Assembly (NCBI RefSeq): GCF_000621605.1
Contig: NZ_JHXX01000007.1
Location: 123,926-187,925 of the forward strand
DNA: 64,000 nt
Reading direction: 5' to 3'
From: Butyrivibrio sp. MC2021
Lineage (GTDB): Bacteria; Bacillota; Clostridia; Lachnospirales; Lachnospiraceae
This document shows positions 27,603-35,244 of the stretch, one piece after another (position 1 is the first letter of the stretch; each line of letters opens with the position of its first letter). Below the pieces are notes generated by a model. It saw only the letters and a list, made by a program, of their open reading frames with translations. It was not told the DNA's origin and did no database searches. Both the position numbers and the translations under genes were made by a program.

Positions 27603-28887
27603 AGTCCATCTCCTTAAGTAGCTCTGTTGTATTATGTGGTGTGAGGATTAAGTCGTCTCCGTTTTCATCCAGCATTCGGAAAAGCTCATTGGTCTTATCA
27701 AGTCTTTCTTTCAGCTGCTCTTTGGTATCGGCCACAAGATGGATTCTGGTGGTGTCCTGAACCAATGTGCCTGCTGCATCCGCTGGTATTGTATGTCCCA
27801 CCGCATCTCTTCTTGCGATATGAATAAGCCATGGATAGGAATTAAGAGCCTTCTCACCGCGAACTTCTGTAATGGTGGCTCCTGGTCTTCCCAGAACATT
27901 GACGGTGGCATACCACTTTTTAAAAGCAGGATCAAAATCCACATGCTCTCCCATGCTTCCGGTGAGAGCAAAATGCATAAGGTGCTCAAAGGTGTTGTAA
28001 TCATTCTCAACTTCAAGGATCTGGTAGGTCTTGCAGCCGTTAAGTCTCATGCCTGCTTCGTAGCAGTAGAGCTGATCACCCTTGATCACGGCCTGAATAA
28101 ACAGGGAGCCGTTCTCAACTCCGATACCCTTGAACATTTTGATGATAGCATCCTTGTATTTATCTGAAATAACTGATGTATATCTGCTGGGATAAATATA
28201 GAGGTCAGGAGCCTTGGTGGCACTCTTCTGCTCTGTGTTGAAGTATCTGTCATGAACAGCCACCAGCTGAATGTCACCGTCCTGAGCAATAAAGGTCATG
28301 TTAATCTCATCATAGGGAAGGTACTGCTCCACGATGACATCACCTGACTTGGAGGCATTTTTTGCCTTCTCAAAGCCCTTTTTAAGCTCATCCGCGTCAA
28401 AGCAGGGTGTAACTCCTACAGAGCTGGCACAGTCCACGGGCTTGATGATAACGGGATATTCAATATCCTTGTTATCTATGTCCTCAATAGTCTCGATAAT
28501 ATATTCCTTTGGAACCGGAACGCCGTATTCCATACAGGTGTGTTTAAAGAACTTCTTGTTGGTGCTCATCTTCAGCTGCTCTACAGTGAAGGGGAAGGGA
28601 AGTCCTACTCTGTCTGCCAGCTTTCTTACAATGGGGCCCAGCCTCTCATTAAAGGCAGTGATAACACCGTCATAGTGCTCATCTTCTATGAGCTTGGCCA
28701 TGGCATCCTCATCATAGGCATTTATGTCATGGGCATAATCCGCAAGGCTCTTGGCAAGAGTTCCCTTATTGTAATCGGCAACTCCCACTGTCACGCCGTT
28801 TCTGTGGGCCAGATCAAAAAGATCCACAGTATTATTCAGTCCTCCGACTAAAAGAAGCTTTTTTCCTCTTAAATCCGTCTTAAGCAT
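27592..28887 (-). CDS. ATP-grasp ligase (carboxylate-amine ligase type)
   Basis: A 431-residue protein with an N-terminal Rossmann-like part (KKLLLVGGLNNTVDLFDLA) and an ATP-grasp domain: STNKKFFKHTCMEYGVPVP begins it, YPVIIKPVDCASSVGV is the Gly/Ser-rich ATP-binding flap, and QAVIKGDQLYCYEAGMRLNG holds the metal ligands. Such enzymes activate a carboxylate as acyl-phosphate and join it to an amine. In a polysaccharide operon the likely job is linking an amino acid to a uronic acid or amino sugar. It neighbours a second ATP-grasp gene, 24 bases upstream. Confidence 0.82.
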   Translation of the reverse strand: MLKTDLRGKKLLLVGGLNNTVDLFDLAHRNGVTVGVADYNKGTLAKSLADYAHDINAYDEDAMAKLIEDEHYDGVITAFNERLGPIVRKLADRVGLPFPFTVEQLKMSTNKKFFKHTCMEYGVPVPKEYIIETIEDIDNKDIEYPVIIKPVDCASSVGVTPCFDADELKKGFEKAKNASKSGDVIVEQYLPYDEINMTFIAQDGDIQLVAVHDRYFNTEQKSATKAPDLYIYPSRYTSVISDKYKDAIIKMFKGIGVENGSLFIQAVIKGDQLYCYEAGMRLNGCKTYQILEVENDYNTFEHLMHFALTGSMGEHVDFDPAFKKWYATVNVLGRPGATITEVRGEKALNSYPWLIHIARRDAVGHTIPADAAGTLVQDTTRIHLVADTKEQLKERLDKTNELFRMLDENGDDLILTPHNTTELLKEMDYEL

Positions 28888-28911
28888 TTAAGTCACCTCG
28901 TTATTCTATGA

Positions 28912-29871
28912 TCAGTCCATTCTATAGGGCTCGTAGCGCTCCGCAAAATGCGCTCCCACTGCAATTTCTCCAAACTCGCAGGGCTCTCCCTCAGCGATAT
29001 GGATGGCATTAAGAACCGTATTGCCGCCGCTCATGCAGGAATACAATGTTCCCGCGGAAAATCTGGGATTAATCTCGATTATTCTGTATCCGGCCCCGGT
29101 CTCAAAGAATTCCATGTTCACAACGCCGTTTAAGTCAAGCTTTTCCATAAGGGTATTGCATATGGTCTCAAGCCCCGCATCATGGAATATCTCCACTGCG
29201 ATGCCGCAGCCGTTGGAATTGCGAAGAAGCTCTCTTCTCTGGATCTGGAGCTTCTGCCCTGTCTTTCTGTTTCTGAGGCAGTCCACTGTGATATTGGTTC
29301 CCTCAACGAAGTCCTGAAGGACGTACTTACTGCCAAGCTCCTGGCCTTTTACAGAGGCCTCAAGCTCCTTATAGGACTCTATCTTGCGGCAGCCTGAGCT
29401 GGCAACACCCTCAGAGGGCTTAATAAACAGAGGATATTCGGCAGCCTGAGCCTCCTCCAGGCTCCTGTATTCTCTGATGGCAACCTCCGGAAGGTTCTGT
29501 CTTATCCATTCTCCGAATCTGTCCTTGTAATGGCAGGCATCCGCAAATTCAGAATTTACCACACAGAGCTTTGTTCCAACTTCTTCGAATTTCGCTCTGT
29601 TTTCTGCAATCTTAACTACTTCCTTGTCTATAACCGCAAAGTAATAATCCACTTTGTGATTCTTACAAAAATCCACCGCAAAATCAATGTATGATGGCTC
29701 CACTGCCAGCGGAAAAACATAGTATTCATCTGTATCCAACGAAGTTGCGATCTCATATTGTCTGTTGATATCTGCACCGATGATATGGAAATCACCGGAC
29801 TTTTTCAGTTCTCTTACCACTGCTGTGGCTGTCACGGTTCCGATGGCTGTGACCAATGCTGTTTTTTTCAT
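28912..29871 (-). CDS. ATP-grasp ligase (CarB/PylC-like)
   Basis: A 319-residue ATP-grasp protein. The N-terminal ALVTAIGTVTATAVVREL is the preATP-grasp Rossmann fold, HYKDRFGEWIRQNLPEV starts the ATP-binding part, YPLFIKPSEGVASSGCRK is the flap, and NMEFFETGAGYRIIEINPRF carries the conserved Glu-Ile-Asn-Pro-Arg metal site. It is close in layout to carbamoyl-phosphate-synthase-like ligases found in capsule loci. It overlaps the phosphoglycosyl transferase gene by four bases. With 27592-28887 and the TupA-like protein it is one of three ATP-grasp enzymes in this operon. Confidence 0.83.
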   Translation of the reverse strand: MKKTALVTAIGTVTATAVVRELKKSGDFHIIGADINRQYEIATSLDTDEYYVFPLAVEPSYIDFAVDFCKNHKVDYYFAVIDKEVVKIAENRAKFEEVGTKLCVVNSEFADACHYKDRFGEWIRQNLPEVAIREYRSLEEAQAAEYPLFIKPSEGVASSGCRKIESYKELEASVKGQELGSKYVLQDFVEGTNITVDCLRNRKTGQKLQIQRRELLRNSNGCGIAVEIFHDAGLETICNTLMEKLDLNGVVNMEFFETGAGYRIIEINPRFSAGTLYSCMSGGNTVLNAIHIAEGEPCEFGEIAVGAHFAERYEPYRMD

Positions 29872-30683
29872 AAACAGTCCTTCCCCTTATAAAACTTATT
29901 GTATGAATTAAGGCTGATGGCAATACCGTCCTTGTCATAGCCCACAAAATAGCTAAGTCCCTGGCCTGCGGCCTGTTCCTCTCTTCTCTTTAAGGTAAAG
30001 GCCATTTTGATCAGAAGAAATACAAGCTTGATATCCAGAATAAGACTGCAGTTCTCCACATACCAGATGTCATTTTCATAGGTTCTCTGGATTCTGCAGA
30101 TCTCCTCACCCTTTACATGTATGACCCTGGGACATTCAAGGCCCGGCCTTACCGCGCTTCGCATCTTGTGCCGTTCGCACATCCTGTCACATACGAAAAC
30201 AGGCTGTGGTCTGGGGCCTATTATGGACATATCTCCCTTTACCACATACCACAGATTCCACAGTTCATCCAGTGAGAGTTTCCTCATTATCTTACCAAAC
30301 CTTGTTACTCTCATGGAGGCCGGAAGGAGCTTGCCGTCCGCATCCGTCTTGTTATTCATGCTGCGGAACTTGGACATCACAAAGGTCTTTCCATCCTTTC
30401 CTACTCTTGTCTGTTTGTAAAAAATCGGTGTTCCCACATCAAAAAATACGCAGACCGCCAGGATCATGTTAATGGGAAGTGCTATTATACAAGCCGGAAG
30501 TGCTAAGAGAAGATCAATCATTCTCTTACCGTATTTGGTGTAGAAGCTGACCCTTGGATGCACCGGCTCTGCAGTCTGATTTTTCAGATCCAGATATTTT
30601 TCTCTTAACATCCTTGCCACTGCCTCTTCTTCTGTAGAGACAAGGTTGTTGTTTCCAATTGATTTTTCCATAATTTTTTTCAC
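29868..30683 (-). CDS. Phosphoglycosyl transferase (initiating sugar-1-P transferase, catalytic half)
   Basis: A 271-residue monotopic phosphoglycosyl transferase (PF02397 type) that starts glycan assembly by moving sugar-1-phosphate onto undecaprenyl phosphate. After a 45-residue leader comes YGKRMIDLLLALPACII (re-entrant helix), PIFYKQTRVGKDGKTFVMSK, FRSM, SLDELWNLW with the catalytic Asp-Glu pair, KGDMSIIGPRPQP, and VRPGLECPRV. It lacks the four-helix N-terminal region of full-length WbaP/EpsE enzymes, but the adjacent gene supplies a matching module. The first codon is a GTG sharing bases with that gene's stop; the ATG at 30671 is an alternative start. Confidence 0.9.
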   Translation of the reverse strand: MKKIMEKSIGNNNLVSTEEEAVARMLREKYLDLKNQTAEPVHPRVSFYTKYGKRMIDLLLALPACIIALPINMILAVCVFFDVGTPIFYKQTRVGKDGKTFVMSKFRSMNNKTDADGKLLPASMRVTRFGKIMRKLSLDELWNLWYVVKGDMSIIGPRPQPVFVCDRMCERHKMRSAVRPGLECPRVIHVKGEEICRIQRTYENDIWYVENCSLILDIKLVFLLIKMAFTLKRREEQAAGQGLSYFVGYDKDGIAISLNSYNKFYKGKDCL

Positions 30684-31804
30684 TCTTTAGACCCTTTGTT
30701 ATAGGCTATAAAACCGTCATAATTCCTGATGTACTCGTCAGGATCATAGTACTCGGAAGCCAGAACGCAGAGTACAGAGCCGCTCTCGTTCCAGATCATC
30801 TCTCGCCAGAGTCCCGGCATAAGAAGAAGTCCCTTTCCCGGCTCATCCAATCGTACAGTATCTTTCTTTTCTCCGTCATCCAGGATGATATCTATGGATC
30901 CGTGGGGACAGAACAAAAGCTGACAATTGAGCTTGTGGGCGTGAAATCCGCGATGGAGATCCGCCTCAGTCTCCGTGATCCAGTACACTCTCCTAATGGG
31001 GAAAGGAATGTCTCTTTTGCCCTCGATAAAGGAAAGACTTCCGTATCTCGAATCATCATTTTTTACAGTCTTAACATCAATGATCTTGTATTTAAAATCC
31101 ACCAGGTCGATTCTTACCTTCATCTCTCTGCAGGCATCTGCCAGTGCATCCGGTATCATCTGATGATCCAGGCCATAGATATACACGTTCTTGGCAAGAT
31201 CCCAGCCAAGGACCGCAATGGCGTCCTCTATGTTCTCAGCCACCGGCACGCCACCGATAGCCTTCTGCCCCTTGCTGTCCAGAAGGAAAATGCTCTTTAC
31301 ATCTCCGCCGGATTTCTTAAGTGCCTCCAGGGCTTCCTCCGCGAAACTGTCCGTAGTCATAAGAAGTGCACTGTTGTTATTCTTTGTCCAATAGATCTTC
31401 ATAAGAACCTTTTTCCACAGATAGCGGCATCCCAGTATCAGGAAAAAGTCACAAACATAAGCCAGAGAAACTATAACTCTGGAATACTCCGCACCGCTTT
31501 TGGTGGTAAAAAGAACCATGGCAAGAATCACAAAGCTGATTGCCACATGCTTAAGACTCTGAAGAATTTCTTTTCTTTTACGACGTCTCAAAACCCTGGC
31601 CAGAGTATTGAAGAACCCTGTGACTATCAGATCCACTGCAACCATTAGATAAATGACCGGAAGGTGTCCTTCCAGACTATATTTAGCATGACTGATATTA
31701 AGATATATATGAGTCACTATGACATTGGACAATACAATGCAGATCAGGTCTATGATAACAAAGCTTATGAATTTAAGGCCACCGTGGCGAATCTCATTTT
31801 TCAT
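30680..31804 (-). CDS. Fusion: PGT-type membrane/Rossmann module plus FdtA/QdtA-like sugar ketoisomerase cupin
   Basis: A 374-residue fusion. Residues 11-35, 50-68, 87-105 and 112-130 are four membrane helices, and 140-235 is a Rossmann-like part (NNNSALLMTTDS, KAIGGVPVAENIED, NVYIYGL). Together they look like the N-terminal half of full-length WbaP-type transferases (CoA_binding_3). Residues 250-370 are a cupin of the FdtA/QdtA/WxcM-C family with SRYGSLSFIEG, RGFHAHK (285-291) and WREMIWNESG, which interconverts dTDP-4-keto- and 3-keto-6-deoxyhexoses. The next gene encodes the lone catalytic half of the transferase, coupled by a four-base overlap. This fusion is not one I know; it would tether sugar isomerisation at the membrane beside the initiating transferase. 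Confidence 0.8.
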   Translation of the reverse strand: MKNEIRHGGLKFISFVIIDLICIVLSNVIVTHIYLNISHAKYSLEGHLPVIYLMVAVDLIVTGFFNTLARVLRRRKRKEILQSLKHVAISFVILAMVLFTTKSGAEYSRVIVSLAYVCDFFLILGCRYLWKKVLMKIYWTKNNNSALLMTTDSFAEEALEALKKSGGDVKSIFLLDSKGQKAIGGVPVAENIEDAIAVLGWDLAKNVYIYGLDHQMIPDALADACREMKVRIDLVDFKYKIIDVKTVKNDDSRYGSLSFIEGKRDIPFPIRRVYWITETEADLHRGFHAHKLNCQLLFCPHGSIDIILDDGEKKDTVRLDEPGKGLLLMPGLWREMIWNESGSVLCVLASEYYDPDEYIRNYDGFIAYNKGSKE

Positions 31805-32840
31805 ATACTACCATCCTCAATATGTTATTAAACCACTTCCATCTTCCGATGATTGCCATAAATATCATGGCAGCGATAATGGACGCCGGATAATATAACG
31901 CTATACATATCGGATCGCTCAAGGAAAGAACGCTGTCTGCGTCATTGACCAAAGTCCCGATATACCAGTGGATCACGTAAAGGGGCATGGAAAGTCTTCC
32001 CAGATAGGTTATCACATTGCCCCGGATTCCCGAAGTATATGTGGCCCCGGAAAGGCTCAGGGTCAGGGTTACAAAAAAGCATAAAAGATACAGTCTTGCT
32101 GATGTAAATCCCTTTCCTGCCCAGTTATTATAACATGCATATATAGGAAAAATTATCGATAAAACCTCTATGACAGTGAGCACGAGCTTATTCATGCTCT
32201 CGAAAACTTTTTTACCCTGAACAGTTATCTCATAGATAACAACTCCCAGCATCATGCCCACAAAAACTCTCAGCATATCATGGGGAAAGTCTCTTTTTCC
32301 GCTGACACCTACCCAGCCGAAATACATGATGGGAACAAAGGTACATAAAATAAGTCTGAGATATCTGTTTTTGAGCTGAACAAATAATGCGAAAAGCGGG
32401 AACACAATGAGCATAGCTGAGACGTACCAAAGGGGCGCGATCAGAGGCCTTGTGTAGCTTCCGGAGATAAGAAGAAGGTCAAAAACGAAATCCCCAAGGA
32501 AGTTGTCTATAAAGGATTCCATAGACCAGTTCTCAAAAAGAAGTCCATATACTCCCTGGGTTACCCAGGCAAGGACTGATGCGATCACTGCATAGGGAAC
32601 AATAGGCAGGAACTTCTTTACAGTATATTTTACCGCAGCTGCGGCCTTATCTTCACTTACATGATGATCGAAATGTCTGGCAGTGAAATAACCAGTAATA
32701 AGAAGAAAGAACTCAACATAGATCCAGCAGTCGTAAAAAGGATGGTCCAGAATTCCTATATGATAAATATGGCGCCCCATAATCAGCAGAGCCGCCATAA
32801 ATCTCAACAATTCAACATTTGCACTTCGTTTCATCCCCAT
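31794..32840 (-). CDS. Acyltransferase family 3 membrane protein (OafA-like)
   Basis: A 348-residue protein with about ten helices. It opens with SANVELLRFMAALLIMGRHIYHIG, the acyltransferase-3 signature in which the ELLRF motif and the following RH pair form the active site. FLLITGYFTARHFD and PLWYVSAMLIVFPL are further conserved blocks. Such proteins move acetyl or other acyl groups onto polysaccharides outside the membrane. It is nine bases from the upstream flippase gene and overlaps the downstream fusion gene by 11 bases. Confidence 0.87.
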   Translation of the reverse strand: MGMKRSANVELLRFMAALLIMGRHIYHIGILDHPFYDCWIYVEFFLLITGYFTARHFDHHVSEDKAAAAVKYTVKKFLPIVPYAVIASVLAWVTQGVYGLLFENWSMESFIDNFLGDFVFDLLLISGSYTRPLIAPLWYVSAMLIVFPLFALFVQLKNRYLRLILCTFVPIMYFGWVGVSGKRDFPHDMLRVFVGMMLGVVIYEITVQGKKVFESMNKLVLTVIEVLSIIFPIYACYNNWAGKGFTSARLYLLCFFVTLTLSLSGATYTSGIRGNVITYLGRLSMPLYVIHWYIGTLVNDADSVLSLSDPICIALYYPASIIAAMIFMAIIGRWKWFNNILRMVVYEK

Positions 32841-32849
32841 TCATTCCCC

Positions 32850-34274
32850 TCAACGCTTTTTTATAATAGATAATAATACACTGCCGCTGGCTTTCCAATA
32901 TGCCAGGCAGCCAATCAGATATACCAGGCCTCCCAGGACTATTTCCAGAAGAAGCTTAACAACCAGCGGCGTATTTATGCCTGCTGTAAGTCTCACAGCC
33001 AGGATCATTACAAGACCCACAATAACATAGACTATTGATTCTTTAATAAGGCCAAGAAGCTCTGTCTTGTGTCCCTTGAGGGCTGTGAACTGAACAACCG
33101 CTGCGGAAAGCTCTGCCATAACAGTTGCTATACATGCTCCCAGGGCTCCAAAGGGCCTGATGAGTATGATATTCAGGATCAGATTGACTATAGCTCCGAT
33201 TATAACAGATGTTATAAAAGTCTTCTCCTTCTTCATGGGTATCAGATACTGGGTCCTGAGATTGAGAGCCAGTCCCTTGATAAGAAGAAGAGGAGACATT
33301 ACCATCATCAGAAGAACGCAGGGTTCGTAACCTTTTCCAAAAAAGATCGGTACAAACTCCCTGGCCACTGCCCCTACTCCGAAGGCCATTCCTATACTAA
33401 CCGCCGCAATTCCCTTGAGCACATTGAAAAAGAGCTCGTTGGCCTTATCTGAATCGCCGGAGCTGATCAGGAAAGACATCCTGGGAAGCATTACTGTGCC
33501 GAAACCACTGATGATAACAAGAGGTATCTGAACCACTCTGTCTGCGTTGTAGTAATAACCGCTCTGGTTAAAGTTACTGATCATACCCAGCATTGTCTTA
33601 TCCATGGTGTGATAAACGGACATGGCCAGCAGGGGAATGAAAAGTACAAAGTTTGGTTTGATATGACTTACAACCTTGCTCATACTTGGGAATACAAATC
33701 TTACATACTTACGAAGGGATACGAAGTAAACCAGATTGCTGGCCACAACGCTTCCCAGCATGATTATGGTGTAGAGCCACAGATCCTCAGGCTTTTTTAT
33801 AAGAGTCAGGATCATGACCACCGTCAGTATCTTGACTACGATACTCCTGGTGACCGTTATCTGAAAGTCCTCAACTCCCCAGAACAGCCAGGTGATATCG
33901 GTAATGCAGCCTATAAGGGTAATTCCCTGCAATAGAGCAATAATTCTGTTTGCCCTGCAAAAAAAAAGCAGATAGCCTGCATAGAGCAATATCGCGATGG
34001 TACAGGTTATCACCTGAAGAAAGTATATCTCCGAAAAGGTTCTGTTCCTGTCATCATCGGTCTTGGTGGAGGCTATACTTCTGGTGCCGTAATTGACTGT
34101 TCCTGTCTTTCCAAGAAGGGAAAAGTAGGCAACGATGGAGCTGGTGTAGGAATAAATACCCAGCTGCTCGGACCCCAGAACTCTTGCCAGATAAGGCGCC
34201 GTGATCAGCGGCAGCCCCACCGCCAGAACCTGATATATAGTTTGAAGACTAAGATTCTTTTTTATTTTACTCAT
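32850..34274 (-). CDS. Wzx-type polysaccharide flippase 2
   Basis: A 474-residue MOP-family flippase with 12-14 helices. SLQTIYQVLAVGLPLITAPY and VLGSEQLGIYSYTSS are the N-terminal hallmarks, followed by TRSIAST and WLFWGVEDFQITV. DKTMLG and the LIPMKKEKTF block later in the chain also occur in the other flippase (DKTMIG, LLPTMQQG). Two flippases in one operon is unusual. The better guess is that one moves the main repeat unit and the other an accessory side-chain donor or a second glycan. It lies eight bases after the GNT-I-like gene. Confidence 0.9.
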   Translation of the reverse strand: MSKIKKNLSLQTIYQVLAVGLPLITAPYLARVLGSEQLGIYSYTSSIVAYFSLLGKTGTVNYGTRSIASTKTDDDRNRTFSEIYFLQVITCTIAILLYAGYLLFFCRANRIIALLQGITLIGCITDITWLFWGVEDFQITVTRSIVVKILTVVMILTLIKKPEDLWLYTIIMLGSVVASNLVYFVSLRKYVRFVFPSMSKVVSHIKPNFVLFIPLLAMSVYHTMDKTMLGMISNFNQSGYYYNADRVVQIPLVIISGFGTVMLPRMSFLISSGDSDKANELFFNVLKGIAAVSIGMAFGVGAVAREFVPIFFGKGYEPCVLLMMVMSPLLLIKGLALNLRTQYLIPMKKEKTFITSVIIGAIVNLILNIILIRPFGALGACIATVMAELSAAVVQFTALKGHKTELLGLIKESIVYVIVGLVMILAVRLTAGINTPLVVKLLLEIVLGGLVYLIGCLAYWKASGSVLLSIIKKR

Positions 34275-34282
34275 ATGATCGA

Positions 34283-35221
34283 TTACTTCTTAAGTACCAT
34301 TGCCTTATGATTGGCAATCTTATACTTCTGCCAGTATTTTCTTGCATTTCTGATAAAAAAGTTGCCGGCCAGGTAATTGTAAAAGTCTCTGTTGACCTTT
34401 TTATCCAGCTCCGGGGGAATAAAAGTAATGGGAGAAATGCCCTCTTTAAGTCCCACTTCCCATCTCTTCTCTGCACGGCTGTGGGTTCCGGATCCGTCGG
34501 TTCCGATGTTTTTGATCCTTGAGAGCTTGGGATTGACCGTATATCTGCCCTGCTTGAATTTCTCAAAGGTAAAGAGCACGGCCCAGGAATCAATCAGCCC
34601 GTTCATCTGGGCATCCAGCATCTCCGGAAGACTGTATCCAATCTTCCTGAAGGCCTTGACTCTCTTTTTGTCCGCCCTGTATTCCTTATAATCCGAGGCT
34701 GTCCAGTCTATGGTCTCCCACCTGTCATACCAGGTAGCCCATCCCCAGCTTCCGCCACGTTCCACCATATATACGTCTTTGTCATAGGTCTTGAGACTCT
34801 TAAGATCAGGGGTATAACCTGAGATAGACCATATCTTCGGCACCTTCTCGTAATAGTCCAGTGCCCCGTTCATAAATATCAGAAAATCCTCGGAAACCAA
34901 CAGGTCATCCTCAAGAACAATGATCTTGCCGTACTGTTTAAGGATATCCGTAGCTCCGTTGATGACCGACTTCTTAAGTCCGTTATTGACCTCGGACTTT
35001 CTGACATAGACATTTTGGAAGCGGCTGTTTTTAGCAAACTCATCCACTACTCTTCTGGTCTCTGCCACAGCCTCTTTATCCTTTTCTCTCTTATTTCCGT
35101 CGGAGAAAATATAAAAGTCAGTCTGCTCCACCAGGGCGCATTTATTCAGTTCCTCCAGACACCTCTGGGTGTGGTCCGGTCTGTTATATACAAACAGCAC
35201 CAGCGGTGCAAGTTTATTCAT
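34283..35221 (-). CDS. GT-A glycosyltransferase with GNT-I-like EDD motif
   Basis: A 312-residue protein. The N-terminus APLVLFVYNRPDHTQRCLEEL and the acidic metal motif in KIIVLEDDLLVSEDFLIFMN resemble the GNT-I (GT13) fold of N-acetylglucosaminyltransferases, where Glu-Asp-Asp binds UDP and metal. GGSWGWATWYDRWETIDW is a Trp-rich stretch conserved in bacterial capsule enzymes of this kind. It should transfer an amino sugar or hexose in the cytoplasm. It lies 23 bases after the ParB/nucleotidyltransferase-like gene. Specificity is not predictable. Confidence 0.78.
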   Translation of the reverse strand: MNKLAPLVLFVYNRPDHTQRCLEELNKCALVEQTDFYIFSDGNKREKDKEAVAETRRVVDEFAKNSRFQNVYVRKSEVNNGLKKSVINGATDILKQYGKIIVLEDDLLVSEDFLIFMNGALDYYEKVPKIWSISGYTPDLKSLKTYDKDVYMVERGGSWGWATWYDRWETIDWTASDYKEYRADKKRVKAFRKIGYSLPEMLDAQMNGLIDSWAVLFTFEKFKQGRYTVNPKLSRIKNIGTDGSGTHSRAEKRWEVGLKEGISPITFIPPELDKKVNRDFYNYLAGNFFIRNARKYWQKYKIANHKAMVLKK

Positions 35222-35244
35222 ATGCTGCTCCTTACTTCTGCAGT

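Noticed and set aside
26682..27617. Open frame of 311 codons on the plus strand
   Set aside because: It is antisense to the SDR gene with intact GxxGxxG and YxxxK motifs, has no ribosome site, and its translation shows no domain.
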